A DNA stretch of 64,000 nt from Typha latifolia (taxonomy: Eukaryota; Streptophyta; Magnoliopsida; Poales; Typhaceae). The stretch spans positions 6,833,209 through 6,897,208 of the forward strand of contig CM034100.1 of the NCBI GenBank assembly GCA_019914945.1, given 5' to 3'. How positions within the stretch are numbered: the first letter of the stretch is position 1; every line of letters begins with the position of its first letter. The notes below the pieces were generated by a model. The model searched no databases and had not been told where the DNA came from. It saw nothing but the letters and a program-made list of their open reading frames with translations. Of this stretch, positions 11,461-24,066 are shown piece after piece. The position numbers were made by a program, and so were the translations under genes.

Positions 11461-11643
11461 ACCCTTAACAATTCTAGGATAACAGCTTTATGGTTTGCTT
11501 TGCAGCACCTTTGGTATTGCCACCTTAGCCATTTTCTACTTGGTTTACGAGAAGATTTGAATGGTCTAGGTTTTATCAGCTCGACTCCCTTACTTCTCCC
11601 CGAAGAGAGTTTTGTTGGGAAAGTTGACGAACTATTAGCTTAG

Positions 11644-13492
11644 AAGTATTTCTAGTAAAGGCATACTTCTTACTGGAATATTCATTCGATTTAGATTTGT
11701 CTTGACATAAACAATTTGAACTTAATATGATATTTTCAAAGACCAATTCTCAATCGGCCTAGTAACCAATCAAGAACTCAATAATACCTTTATGGGTCAA
11801 TAGTTCTCTGAATCAGCACACGATGAATGAAGGTTTAGTTCGAAAATAAGGTTCTGTTTAATGTTTCAGAAGACATGAGTTTGAAAAAAGAACTCACACA
11901 TGCATCCAAAGTGTCGATTAATTTAAACTTGAAGGTTTTCACAATGGAACAAGTTAAATAGGTGGAAAGAGAAGATTCAATTAGGCATCAAATCGGACTA
12001 AGATCAAGAGTCTCAAGTTGAGAGAGAAATTTCTTAATTAATTTCCTATTCACATCTGATAGGTTTAACCATTGTTACATTATATTTCAAAACTGGCTAC
12101 CTTCGAATCGGCAAGAGAAATATTAAAGCTATTCCGAATAATTTAACTGATCTAAATCTCCCATACTTAAATTGGCAGAGAAACTACTAAAGTTTAAACT
12201 GGCTAAAGAATAATTAAATCTAATCGGATAGACTCAAATCAACGAAGAGGCCACTAAGAACCAAATCCAATTCACCAAAGAGGGTCATCAAGTAGTCATA
12301 AATGTCTTGAGAATACTAATCGTCAAATATTTTAGATTTACACCCAACATCCCAAACATTAGCATTGCATCAAGTCGGGACTATTCGATCTTATTTTGCT
12401 AGATATGCAATAATAATCATGACGAGACCTTCCCACGATTCAATTCATTAATCTATGGTAACAAACTTTCAATCCGACTGTACTATAATGCCCTACTTGT
12501 GGCTAGAATAATTTATTAACTTTAATAGAGCAACAAAGTAAGTGACCGGTAGAGCGTACGGCTCTTGACATAAGACTCTCAACCTATGTTAGACATCACT
12601 ACAAATGAAACAAAATATTACAATAAATAAGTAAAAGAATAAAGCATAATTCAAACAAATTCACAAGAACAGAGTCTTAAGTCAGTCTGTAGGTTCCGTC
12701 AAGTAAGCAGCCCAAATCATAGCCTTTAGGATCCCTTAAGGTAGTAGTATCTAGGATCAAACTAATCTCAATTTAAAGAGAAGAGAAACTTGCGACACAC
12801 TAATGACTTAACAAAGAAACCAAACACAATCTACACATTATACAATGCCTATATCTAGGCATTAGGAGGTGAAAAGAGACGCCAAATTAAAGCATAAGTG
12901 GCAGCACAACAATTGGAGCCGAGGGAGTGATGCTGCATGGCTATGTGGCAAGTGACGACATACGGGGTGGAGCAACAAGGTGGGCCATTGAAAATGAGTG
13001 GGAGCTGGGCAGAGAAGGAGGCAACGCTATAAGTGGAAAGGGCCAGCGAAAGCATAAAGGAAAGGGGAAACCAAAATAAAAAACTACTACAAAAGAGGAG
13101 AGGAACACCAAATGAGAGAACTCGGAGTCACCAACGACTATGGTGGCTTAGGCTATAATTAGAGAGAGGGAAAGAGAGGAAAGGAAAGAGAGAGGAAGAT
13201 GAGAGACCGAAAAAGAAAGACCACATGGGAGGAGAATGCCTCCCCTATACTAGCCACTAGACTAGGAGAGGAGAAAGAAGGAAGAAGCCTGTGGTGAGAA
13301 AGCACTCTACGAAAGTAGGGGAAGGAAAGGGCGGCCAAAACTAAATAGAGCTAGGGTTGGTGTTAGGACTTTTTTTTTCCTCTTTTGGCACTTGATAAAA
13401 TATATAGAGACTACTATAATGCCTTATGATACCCAAGGATTAGTGATACCTTAGCAGGGGTGTTCCTAGTAGCTCCACCGATCTAGTTGGGC
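11644..13492. other. No gene recognised
   Basis: I find no supportable gene. The sequence is AT-rich to about 12850 and then becomes purine-rich (GAGAGAGGAAAG-like) from 13070 to 13340. It could be decayed transposon sequence, but I cannot assign a family. Confidence 0.3.
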
Positions 13493-13560
13493 ATGTCTAG
13501 GCTCGACTCAAAATTAAGAAGCTCGAAATGGCTCGAGCTTAAGTTGAGCTCAGTGCTTGC
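13493..13560. repeat. Fragment of the GAGC-rich repeat
   Basis: A short run (GGCTCGACTC, GGCTCGAGCTTAAGTTGAGC) matching the repeats at 8836-9495 and 44685-44835. Confidence 0.4.
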
Positions 13561-13664
13561 AATCGGCCCAAGATTGATTCAATAACCAGATACCTAATTA
13601 AGGTTCAAGAAAATTCGAATGCATACAAACCTTAGTTGGTAGTATTCTAGGATCATTCTTTTGG

Positions 13665-13689
13665 TTATATATATATATATATATATATT
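13665..13689. repeat. (AT)n microsatellite
   Basis: About 25 bases of alternating T and A. Confidence 0.85.
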
Positions 13690-14637
13690 GCAAAGATCGC
13701 TGAGAGACTTCAAAGCAATTAAGGATAAAATCTAGTAAACATATCGAAAATAGATTCTTGGAGATTCATCTTAAAGAGTTCAAAGCTATGTGCCAGTATA
13801 CTAATAATATTAAAAATGATGAGTAAAATACTAGGCAGGTTGTCTACTAGAAATATTGTTTGGTAGATGTATAAAATGTGAGAATTAGAAATTATGTACT
13901 ATAGTAAAAATGTAGAAAATAAATCTTCTTTTGAGCCTTTGTATTAAAAAGAATATGTTTCTCAATTACAAATTTCTAACTCTTTTATTTAATACAATCA
14001 AAATCAAATAGTAAATCTATTGGAAACATAGGTGCAATAGAGCTTAATTTATTCATAATTAAATATCATGTTTTAACCAACCTATTTTAACGATTTAATT
14101 TGGTACTATAATTCAATTAATGTGATGATCAAGTTAAATTATATATATCTATAAAAGTTAGAATGTGGTCTGAAATAACTTTTAGAAAATAAAGAGCTCT
14201 ATTCATAGATAATAACTAAAAAAATAATTTTATTTATGATATAGTCAAAATATAGATTGTTAAAAAATTTCTAAAATTTCCCTACAAATATAGCAACAAA
14301 TTCAGGACCAAGTTCATAATTAGAGTCTGTAGGGGACCTAACAGTAGACGGGCCCTTTTTAGGTAAATCCATATCCCTATATCTCTTTAAAATAAGAATA
14401 ACTCACTTTGATACAAATTGAAGTTTCGGGGGGAGATATAAAAACCTAGACTAACTAAGGAAAAGGAGATATGAAAAGTCAAAACAAAGTTAAACTAGAA
14501 AATTCAAAAAGTCAAAGACAAAATTCAATTTAATTTAGAAAACTAAATAAAAATTAAACTCTGAAAATCAAAATCAAGTAGGTGATGCAAGCCTAAATAC
14601 TACTCTAACTCGAGTCAGAACATAAAAATTAAGAGTA
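13690..14637. other. No gene recognised; AT-rich
   Basis: No open frame with recognisable content and no repeat family that I can name. Confidence 0.3.
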
Positions 14638-15054
14638 TGTTACGAACTAGAAGGTTGAGAGAATACTGAAATGGGGCCTGAAATAGATTATCCGACATTG
14701 CGGTGGCCGTTAGAAGGGAATGGACGGTCGTGGGATAGTGGAGGTTAGCTATGAGAGTGAATGGCTCGTGGAGAAAGATGGTGGCTACAGTTTGGAAGAT
14801 TAGGAGGGTTCTAAAGTTACAATCTACTTATAGAAAAATAAAATATAAATATAAAATAATAAAATAACTAAACTCAATAATCATTTCACACTCCTAAATA
14901 ACTTATGACCTCTGTTATTTATAGAAGTAGAGTCAATAACGGATTGGATTCATTTCGCCCTATTAGTCTTATATCCGCTTTAATTTAAAATTAAAAATAA
15001 TAAGTAAATATAGCCGACTGGACTTGACTCAACGGACCTGAATGGATCATAACA
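14638..15054 (-). mobile_element. Solo LTR of gypsy family A, copy A5
   Basis: Starts TGTTACGAACTAG and ends GGATCATAACA, with the same internal landmarks as A1-A4 (TATCCGACATTGCGGTGG, TTATTTATAGAAGTAGAGTC). The 5-bp flanks are GAGTA (14633-14637) and TAGTA (15055-15059), a one-mismatch target duplication. No internal sequence adjoins it, so it is a solo LTR left by LTR-LTR recombination. Confidence 0.65.
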
Positions 15055-16940
15055 TAGTAGGAAACTAAAAAGTATGACAAAAATACTATCACAATATTTT
15101 TTTAACGTGAAAAAACCTCTTTCAACAAGGAGAATAAAAAATTACAGATTCAGTCAACCTCTTGGATCAATTCATTTTATACTAAGACTGTAGATATAAA
15201 ATTGGCTTACAATCACTCTAATAGATTGAAATATTTCTCTTGCTCGAAATTTTTGAGATAGATGAACTACTTAGTAAAATAAATCACTCATCGTTGATTA
15301 TACTAAATGCAATGTGGATCTAGATGTAAGACATATTCGTGGACAATAACCTCCTCAGCTACTTTAAAGTATTATGGCCGAACTCTAAGCGATGGCCATA
15401 TGAAATATCACCTTAACTTAGGTAGAACTCTAAATCAATTAATCTTTGATCTCTCATAAGTTCTTTATGTTAATCTAATCTGAGACACTCTTTTATAAAT
15501 ATATTAAAACATCTTTCTAAGGACAATCCCCATAAAAGTATATTAATCTATTTCAAATCAGAATTCAAAGTTAGCACCTAACTTACTCGATGGGCACACA
15601 ACTCCGAGTTACATAGGGACTCCTATGTCAATTTTGTGCGAGATGTGCACTGCATTGTTTCAAGTGTGCATCCAGCCTGCATAATTGAAGGTGCTGATTT
15701 TAAGTTGATGTTCTTCAATTTCGTTTGTACGAATATCCTTACACAAGTCATATCTCTTGACCTAACATTAAAATTAAATTATACATTATATTTTAAAATA
15801 TTTTATGTCCACAAATTTTGCTATACATCAATTTACAACACGATGTGGGTTAATAAAAAAGATTTTATTTATAGTATAGCTTGCTATTTGTAATTTTCTG
15901 AGATAAATAGATAGTAGGGTTCTTTCTTGACACTTAAAAACAAAAGGCGTTAATCATTAATTAGGATGGTCCCAAGAGCTAGGGCATGCATCAGTGATAG
16001 ACTTTCATGCTAGCTCTACTGCAGTATATGTACGTTTCGCGAGGTGCCAAAGTCTATAATAAGAGCGTGTGCAATGTTCATGTGTCTCTTAGCAGTGAAC
16101 TGTTCAATTTAATGCACTGCCAATGTTCAGATTATTTGGCCCGTGAATACTTATGTGGACCTAGGATCATAAAAACTTGGGATTTGGAGTGTTTCTGAAA
16201 TAAATGAAAGAAATTATTTCAAAATTTTTGTGTGGGTGTTTGATTGGAAAAAGAGGGATAGTTGTTGGGATAAAAATATTAGATGAGATTTGTTTGATTG
16301 TTATAGTTTGGATAAAGAATAAAAATGATCAAAATTGACATAATTATATTTCCCCTAGTTTAATGTAAATAAGTATTTTGTCTTTTTACAACTATTATAT
16401 TATCATATTTTAATGATTATTTTTAGCCTTTTTAGATGAAAATTGGTTTAATTTAATTTATCATATTTACACAATATAGATACCAGTCACAAATGAGCAT
16501 TTCATATCAGAACTTAGAAATTAAATCTGAATTGATTTAAGAAAATAGAAAAATCGAATATAAATCGAACTTGGAAATCAAACCAATTAGAAATTTTGAA
16601 TCCTACTCTAAGAAAAAAAAAACTGAATTCAAGTTAGTATGCCCAAAACTAATTAAGAGTAGAAAATAAAAGATGAATATGAGTGAGAAAGGTAAACACA
16701 AATGACACACGACCCCAAGTTTCTTTTATTTAACATGGAACGCCTCACATAGTGAGGAAAAAAAATACAGACCTGCCAAAATCGATCGAACTATTTAACT
16801 ACACAATAGAAACAAGATTTACTTACAATTTCTCTTTGCACTTCAATATCATGGTGTTTAACTAACCTTTTGAACAAGAATCGTCCACTTAACTACATTT
16901 GTAAAAAAGATTGTCTCCCTTTAGTTAGGACCCCAGTTTC
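15055..16940. other. No gene; probable copia LTR relics
   Basis: Near 15105 the sequence TTTTTTTAACGTGAAAAAACC, and near 16730 TATTTAACATGGAACGCC with AAAAAATACAGACC, resemble the backwards copia LTR phrase seen intact at 9612. They may be remnants of minus-strand copia LTRs. Two short open frames (15636-15893, 16007-16198) have no recognisable content. Confidence 0.3.
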
Positions 16941-17019
16941 CTATAATACATACAGATCTTAAAGGAATCGTTGCATAGCCAATCTTTGGTTCGAGGACCC
17001 ATCAAATTGGTATCAAAGC
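16941..17019 (+). mobile_element. End of 5' LTR and primer-binding site of gypsy element G
   Basis: The stretch GGAATCGTTGCATAGCC to GAGGACCCATCA matches the LTR end seen again at 24180-24225. After AAAT comes TGGTATCAAAGC (17008-17019), a one-mismatch version of the initiator tRNA-Met primer-binding site TGGTATCAGAGC. The LTR upstream of about 16941 is not recognisable and is probably truncated. Confidence 0.6.
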
Positions 17020-17079
17020 TTATCAAGTGGTATCGGAGCAAGCGAACCTCAGACCTCCATTAATGGTTGAAACAAGGAA

Positions 17080-18715
17080 TTATTTCGTAGTCGACCTTTT
17101 GGTACAAGAACTTATCAATGATGACATCAACAAGGAAACCTATGAAGAGCACACCGACAAAAGAAGACTCAATCCATGATGATCCTAACCGTGAGGCCGA
17201 TTCCTTTGGAGTGACCACGGTAGGACCGAGTTAACCTACGTCCATGACTGTGAATATGGATGAACTTAGGGGCGTGTTCCATACATTGATGCATAGAGTT
17301 GACTCAATTCAAAAGGATCACAATAATTTCAAGGAATATGTCATGAATTGATTTGCTTCGTCATCTCCTCAATGACGATCGGAGTTTCAAGAAGGACCAG
17401 CGGTGGGATCGCATCGAATAGATACCCCATAGGTCTAATTGAGTCATGTGAGTGTTAATGATCTCCTCTTACCTATGCCTACACATCATTTCCCACCTCT
17501 GTTGCAAAACCCAAGACCGACGATGGTGGAACCCGAGAGGCGTCCGGCATCGGTGTGCTTCGTCGATGAGGAGGATTGACACTTAGAGGATGAGATTGAT
17601 CCCTTTGGAGATGGTGATGGATGTGCTCGAGGATTTAGAAAAGGTGATCCACATGCCCAAAGGTTTAGACCTGAACCAAGGATCTTTCGTGTACCCGACA
17701 ATGCTATTCGGGGGAGAACCGCACGCTTGGATTTCCCAAAATTCTAAGGCGGTTTTCCAACGGATTAGGTGTTTCAAGTTGAACAATATTTTGATTGTCA
17801 AGGTACAGCGGAAGATGCAAAGTCCAAATGGCAAGCTTTCACCTCCAAGGAACAACATTGCATTGGTATAGATCGGTTATTCATGGTGGAGGATTTACCG
17901 GATGGGTTGATTTTTGTAGAAGGATTACACGTAGATTTGGGACAGTGGCATATGAAGATTTTACTGCCATATTAAGCAAGATAGTTCAGAGGATGACCGT
18001 ATCGGAGTACCAAGCTAAGTTTGGAAGAGTTAGTAGTCGTTGTGAGCCACCTTGGCCCGAATAGACATTGATGAGTACATTTATTTTAGGGCTGTGAAAT
18101 GAGATACAAGCAGATGTTCATGCACTATGTTCTACTACTCTTAAGGAGGCCTTTGAGAAGGCCTTGAGGATGGAACAAAAGCATAAGGCTCTAAAGATGG
18201 TAGCGAAAATCAATTGGGGCAACTGTGATGGGCGGTTTGCACCTAGAACGCCGGCTGAAAATCCTGCGGGTTCAAAATTAGCGGCTGCGAGCACTAGACC
18301 ACGACCACCTTTGATACCTTCTTCCGATCTTAGAGGAGGCACAAGACCCTCCATTCGAACTCTCACACCTGCTCAGGTGGAGGAGCGAAGAGCGAATGGC
18401 CTTTATTTTTGATGTGATGAGCGTTTCACCCTGGGTTATCAGTGTTCGAAACCGATCAGGAGTGTGATGCTTGTCGACAGTCTTGAGGAGAACGATGAGG
18501 TTGTTGATGATGGAGAGTGTCCAGAGGAGGTCCATGAGGAGGCCATTGTGGAGGGTGTGAAAGAAGATATCCAAGCTAAAATATCGATGTATGCATATTC
18601 GGGTACTTCCGCGCCGAGGACGTTACAAGTAGACAGACTTATTAGAAAGTATTGTGTGCACATCCTAATCGATTCGGGAAGTACACACAACTTTCTAGAC
18701 GAGAGGATGTCCTAT
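17080..18715 (+). pseudogene. Element G gag-protease pseudogene (Ty3/gypsy)
   Basis: A gag core is spread over shifting frames. Around 17690-18060 it reads FQVEQYFDCQGTAED, then VQMASFHLQGTTLHWY, then ITRRFGTVAYEDFTAILSK, each a standard gypsy gag motif. The zinc-knuckle region at 18395-18450 has a stop in place of the residue before its second cysteine (YF-stop-CDERF, compare CFRCDEKF at E1). The protease motif HILIDSGSTHNFLD at 18660-18705 keeps the D-S-G triad. Immediately after it (about 18708-18722) the sequence jumps to RNase H, so the whole reverse transcriptase domain is deleted. Its closest relative in the window is E3. Confidence 0.75.
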
Positions 18716-18721
18716 TGCCTA

Positions 18722-18860
18722 TCTTAGCAAGGCTTTATCACAAAAATCTCAGCAATTATCAACTTATGAGAGAGAGATGTTAGCAATTCTATATGCAGTG
18801 ACAAAGTGGAGGCCTTATTTGATCGGTAGACGATTTATTATACGAACCGATCAAAGGAGT
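18722..18860 (+). pseudogene. Element G RNase H fragment
   Basis: Translates to YLSKALSQKSQQLSTYERE followed by MLAILYAVTKWRPYLIGR and FIIRTDQRS, the well-known gypsy RNase H segment (AYLSKAL ... YEREMLAI ... W-R-P-Y-L-x-G ... TDQRSL). It is joined directly to protease on its left and is cut on its right by insertion H1 after TDQRS. Confidence 0.8.
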
Positions 18861-18930
18861 TGTAATAACCCAGAAAATAATAATAATAATAATGTAATAA
18901 CCTAGAAAAATAAATAAATAAATAATAATA

Positions 18931-18970
<40 letters not shown>

Positions 18971-20014
18971 TATAATAAGTTGTATAAAGAAAAAAAAGAG
19001 ACAAAAAAGAAGTTTTGGTGTTGCATGGCACGAGCTCGTGCCATGCAAATAGTGGGTGCACATTGAGGGCGCCACGTGCACCCACAACCGGGCCAGCTGG
19101 CTGTAGTGGGCCCAACGTCGTCGCAACTAGCATGAGTATGCATGTAATAGATTAACATGAGTATGCATGTGTTGACTACATGATCGAAAACTATATTGCA
19201 TTATTTTTCTTTTGATTCCTATTCTACCTAAATTCCTATTATGCATTGACTTGTTATTATACTAGATATATAGCATATGATCTGTCATTTAGAAGGAAAG
19301 CATGAAATGTGATTAATAGGATAGTTGACAGAAAGTATGAGGATACTCGAGTGGGCGCGAGGGTTAGGATGTGCTTGGTGGATGATTGATCGCTCGACAT
19401 AGTTGCGATCCTATTGGCCTTACATCCGAGGTCGTTAGTCTGCGTGCGTATTAGACATTCGGATACATGCCGTTCGTCAGGGCATATATGGTGAGTTATC
19501 CTCACGAGTTTTCTATCAGCTAGAAGGGTGCCTGGTCTAGATGGATGTTGATACCCTTAGCGGATGGCAAGGTATGATTATATTTGAGATACTCCTTGCG
19601 GATGACAGAGTATGCTCTGAGCCTTCGGGCATGATGGTATGATTATATTTGAGATACTCCTTGCGGATGACAGAGTATGTTCTGAGCCTTTGGGCATGAT
19701 GTTGAGATCGGGTACCGGGTGTTGACTGTGCACAGTGGTCTAGTATGATGAGGACATATAAAGATGACATTGATGACTGAGATGTTGAGAAATGCATATG
19801 ATTTTATTATCATCTGATTACCTGATTATCGAGTGATCAATATACATCATATATGGTTGCATTTGATATCATAGCATGGTGTTGGATTATGTGATCATGG
19901 ATAGGTTAGTAGGTTTTATTTGATGATGTCATGATTATATGTGCACGGAGAATATCTTGTGCGTGACGGGCCCCGCCCGACCTATCGCGTGCGCCGTGCG
20001 TGTCGTGTGGGCGC
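18861..20014 (+). mobile_element. Internally deleted LTR of long-LTR family H, copy H1
   Basis: Starts TGTAATAACCCAG, the degenerate H start (TGTAACAACCCGACC at 46437). It then holds a TAA-rich microsatellite and the CACGAGCTCGTGCC / GGGCCAGCTGGC region. At about 19129 it jumps to sequence matching H4 from about 48180 onward (CATGAGTATGCATGT and so on). Its right end (GACGGGCCCCGCCCGACC, then GCGTGCGCCGTGCG) lacks the final GCGTTACA. At about 20015 the host element G resumes in its integrase, so host sequence between RNase H and integrase has been lost with the LTR end. Confidence 0.65.
18880..18972. repeat. (TAA)n microsatellite in H1
   Basis: Near-continuous TAA/AATA repeats with a second copy of the LTR start (TGTAATAACCTAG) at about 18893, so the LTR terminus is itself duplicated here. 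Confidence 0.8.
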
Positions 20015-20992
20015 GTCATGAGGGTGTCTTGAGGACTTATAAGAGGATATCTCAGAGTTGCACATGGCTAGGATTGAGGTAGGATATGAGGAGTTTGTTC
20101 GTGCTTGCGAAGTCTATCAAAAGGCTAAGGCAACCACATTAAAACCGGCCGGATTACTATATCCTTTACCTATATCGGACTATGTGTGGGAAGACATTTT
20201 TATGGATTTCCTAGAGGGTCTTCCGCTAGTACGTGGTTATTTTGTTATCTTTATGGTGGTTGATAAATTGAGCAAGTATGCGTATTTTTCAGCATTGTCA
20301 CATCTATTTTCAGCCAAGTCGATGGCTGAAATTTTTGTTAGAGATGTTGCTCGAATTGTGATCGTGTATTTATAAATGACTTTTGGATAGAGTTTTTTAG
20401 ATTGCAGGGGACTCGATTGAACTTCAGTTCGGCCTACCATCTATAGACGGACGGCCAAACCGAGGTGGTCAATCGAGGCATTGAACAATACTTGAGGTGC
20501 TTTGTTGGAGAGATATTGAGACAATGGTTGGAGTCCTTACCGTGGGCAGAGTGGTCTTATAACACTGCCTACCATAGCAACATTAACATGACTCCATTTG
20601 AGGTGGTTTATGGATGCTTGGCACCGATGTTATGCGCTTATGATCTAGTGGCATCTGCAGATCGGACGGAGCTGGACTTAGCGTTGATGGATAGAGACGC
20701 CACATTGAGAAGATTGCGTGCTCATCTTAAACTTGCTCAAAACCGCATGAAACAAGTTTATGATCGTAGCTACAAGGAGCAGGAGTTCGACATTGGCAAT
20801 TAGGTGTTTGTGAGGGTACAACCTTATCGACAGGTGACCTTACGTTCAATGAGTAACCAAAAGTTAGCCCATCGCTACTTTGGTCCGTTTCGCGTGTTAG
20901 AGGGTATTGGTTCAGTTGCATATCATTTGGAGCTACTGGAAGGGTCGAGAGTGCATCCTGTCTTCCATGTTTCATTGCTGAGGGAGCGGATT
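20015..20992 (+). pseudogene. Element G integrase pseudogene (Ty3/gypsy)
   Basis: The zinc-binding N-terminus is partial (about 20085-20150: FVRACEVYQKAKATTLKPAG). The catalytic core follows (MDFLEGLPLVRGYF, VVDKLSKYAYFSALS, then RLNFSSAYH, then DGQTEVVNRGIEQYLRC), with the usual D, D and E region, but the 'IVSDRD' segment is deleted and there are stops (for example at 20373 and 20445). The C-terminal part (AQNRMKQVYDRS, VFVRVQPYRQVTLRS, VFHVSLLRERI) runs to 20992, where insertion H2 interrupts it before the chromodomain-like tail. It is very close to the E3 integrase at 61495-62208. Confidence 0.8.
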
Positions 20993-21010
20993 TGTAACAA
21001 CTCAACCTTA

Positions 21011-21046
21011 AAAAATAATAATAATAATAATAATAATAATAATTAA
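21011..21046. repeat. (AAT)n microsatellite in H2
   Basis: About 36 bases of AAT repeats just inside the H2 start. H4 has only a short A-rich run at the same place. Confidence 0.85.
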
Positions 21047-22929
21047 AAATTAATTAATTAATTTTGGGCACGACGTGGCTGGCCACACTATGGCTGGCCT
21101 CGTACCCATGCAAGCTGCTCATGCAGCTTTCGTGGTGGGGCGCCACGCACCCATTGCCGCTGCCGCAACCAACCGGCTACGGCCAGCTGGTCGCAGCGGG
21201 CCTCGGCGCCGTCGCAACCCCTCCTCCACCGCTTTCCCTCTCTCTATTTAAATCTCTCTCTCGGTCACTCTCTCACTCTACTCTCTCTTGCACTCTTTCC
21301 TTTCCTCGTTGCCGACGTCGGCCCGCCGCCATCTCCCCGAAGCTGTCGCCGCCAGTGAGATCCCTCATTCCCCCTCTCTTTCCTTTTCTTCTTCTTCTTC
21401 TCTCTCTCTCTCTTTTGCCCGAGCTCGAGCTGGTCGGAGCCGAGCCGCCAGCGAGAGGTCGGCCGCGGGCTGGCCAGCAGCGGCCAGTGACCTCCCCGCC
21501 AGCCCGAGTCCGCAACCCCCTTCCTCACCTTCTCTCTTTCTTCTCTTCCTCTCCTCCTCTTCTTCTTATTCTTTCTTTCTTTATTTCTTTTTCTCCTCTT
21601 CCTTGGCTTCTTCTCCTTCTTTCTGCATAGTGTTGGGCTCAGCCCAGCACTAATGGTAGAATTAATTAATTAATTTATGTTATTTATTTAGGTATTTTTC
21701 GTCTTAATTAATGCAAATAGATTATTTAGACATTAACTATTTTAATAATATTATATATTCTTCAATATAATTTTATTAATGATAATTTTTATAATTAATG
21801 ATTAATTAGGTATAAATATAGGTAATACTTGTATTTATTTATTTATATGTCTATTAGATTAATAGTTAGATTTGTAAATTATAATTATTAGATTTATATT
21901 CTAATATTCTTATGATATATATTTTAAGTAATTTTATTAATTTATTATATATTAGTATTCTGCAACAAATAAAATACTAGGCTTATTTAGTTATTTATTT
22001 ATTATTTAATTGAGTAAAGACTGCATTGTTCCTAATTAATCAAGATAGTGTATGAATTATAAAATTAATTATAATTAGAGCTTGTCAATACTTATAGTTA
22101 TTTAGCCTTTTATTTTATTTTATTTTATTTTATTTTATAATTATATATTTAGAAATACTTTTATATAACAGAAAAAAGACCTCTAATATTTTATGTTATA
22201 ACTAATATTTTATGATAATAATATAATTATAGTATTTGAATCGTATTTATAATATAGACCTAGTTATGTAATCAAAAATAAAGAGAAGTGATTCTTAACT
22301 TAATAAACCATTATAATTTAATTGAATTAATAAACGGCTAACATCATACTACTTAAATATTTTCAGATCCCGAACCCCTTATTTGAGGCCCCGTGGACCT
22401 TGATAGGGATGGGTGTCACTCGGTTAACCGACGGACGTGAGAGATGCGTGGTTTGTGTCTTCTGATCAGACGGTGAGTAGTCTTATCCCCTAGACACCTT
22501 TCTCAAATTAGGATATATTATATCTTATGTACACGCATGTTTTGGCCTCCAGCATGATTATATGACTTTATATAGAGATGATTTTAGTCAAGCATATTTT
22601 ATCATGCATTTGATTAGGTTGATATAAGATATGAGTACTTTGGTGATATATAAAGATAATTATACTATTATGGTTTTATGTTGGGATGATCTCTGTCATT
22701 AGTATGCATATGATAGACTAGCAAAAGTATACATGTGTTAGATACATGATTAGAGTCGGCATTGCATCATTTTTCTCTTGACTTCTTTACCACTTAAATT
22801 CCTAAGTTGCATAATCTGTTGTAGTACTGGATATATGCATATGATTTATCATGTATAAGAAGTCATAAAAGTATATATGTATGTGATGTGATATGATATG
22901 ATGTGATGGATGGAACGGTATCTAGTCCG

Positions 22930-23175
22930 GACTAGTACTGGACATACTCTTAGCGTATGGCAGAGTATCGTGATGGCTGATGGTTGTACTTGTAGCGTAT
23001 GATAGGGTACAACTATCATTGATATACCCTTAGCATGTGGCAGGATATAATTACTTTCTTCTAAGATACCTTAGCATATGGCAAGGTATGAGTTACCTAC
23101 AGAGATACCCTTAGCGTATGGTAGGGTATGATTTATCTACAGAGATACTCTTAGCGTATGACATGGTATGCTCTA
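22930..23175. repeat. Degenerate minisatellite inside H2
   Basis: The phrase GATACCCTTAGCGTATGGCA followed by GGGTATG-like ends recurs about six times with variable spacers. H1 (19548-19690) has about three copies and H4 (48597-48665) about two, so copy number varies between LTRs of one family. Confidence 0.65.
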
Positions 23176-24066
23176 AGCTTGACATGATTTGTATCGAGTT
23201 TGGGGCTGAGTACCATAGTCCAGCAAGGTGGATGATATTCAAAGTTAAGACGGATGATTGTGATAGTGAGAGATATGAGGATTATATTTGCCTCCGACAT
23301 ATACGATTATCTAGTGGTTGAAATGCATCATGCATCATTATTGATGTGACTAGTATCATTGGATCATAATTGTTATACATGATATGTTGTTATATTCGGT
23401 GATGTTATATAGTAATTTCATCATGTAATATATTTTCGGTTGAGGATATAATATTCTTATTCATGAGAATTGATTTCATTCATATATATGTCATTGAGGA
23501 TACATATATACATGCTCATACATGGCATCATGCTGCTTTTTGATTTATATTATCTAGTACATAATTTACTCTCTATATAGCATCACTGATTCGGAGTAAG
23601 GTCTATTCACTGAGCCTTTTGCTCATGATTCTCTTATTTCTTTTCTAACCTCTTAGATATGTGGTACGTGATAGCGACTTGAGATATCTTGAGAAGATAT
23701 TTTAGAGCGATGATGAGGTGAGCTATAGATGCGAGACAGTATAGATGATAGTTTATATAGAAATTGAGTTGTACTAGTATTTGTTATTTGTACTCTTTTG
23801 CATTAGACAGTGATTTGTATAATACAGATCGAATCATAGTGTACTCTTGTATTAGTTATTTTAGTTGTATCTTGATGGTTTGTTGTAGCCTGTGTGGTTC
23901 CTACCAGAATATGTAGTGGTCTAGTATATATTATTGTGGACTTGGATATTCATATGTTAACATGTTTATTTGTTTTATAGTATGATTTATTTGGTGATGA
24001 ATTATGTGATCATGGATAGGATAGCATGTTTTATTTGATGATGTCATGATTATATGTGCACACGAG

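Larger units (their letters stand above)
20993..24066 (+). mobile_element. Long LTR of family H, copy H2 (3' end truncated)
   Basis: Starts TGTAACAACTCAACC and follows H4 almost throughout: the GACGTGGCTGGCCACAC block, a CT-rich block with TATTTAAAT near 21246, a long AT-rich centre, and the CACTGATTCGGAGTAAGG and GATAGCGACTTGAG landmarks. The last 70 bases or so of H4 (from the GACGGGCC block to GCGTTACA) are replaced by CGAGAGTTAC at 24057-24066. It sits inside G's integrase. Open frames in the CT-rich block are low-complexity artefacts, not genes. Adjacent G sequence downstream is lost, so no clean target duplication is expected. Confidence 0.75.

Noticed and set aside
18789..19158. Minus-strand frames rich in isoleucine, leucine and tyrosine, looking like membrane segments
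   Set aside because: Produced by the TAA microsatellite of H1.
21064..21653. Plus-strand frames of 121-188 codons rich in serine, leucine and proline, and arginine/lysine-rich minus-strand frames
   Set aside because: They lie in the CT-rich block of H2. The equivalent frames in H4 (46677-47157) and H3 (36132-36479) differ with repeat length, so they are not genes.
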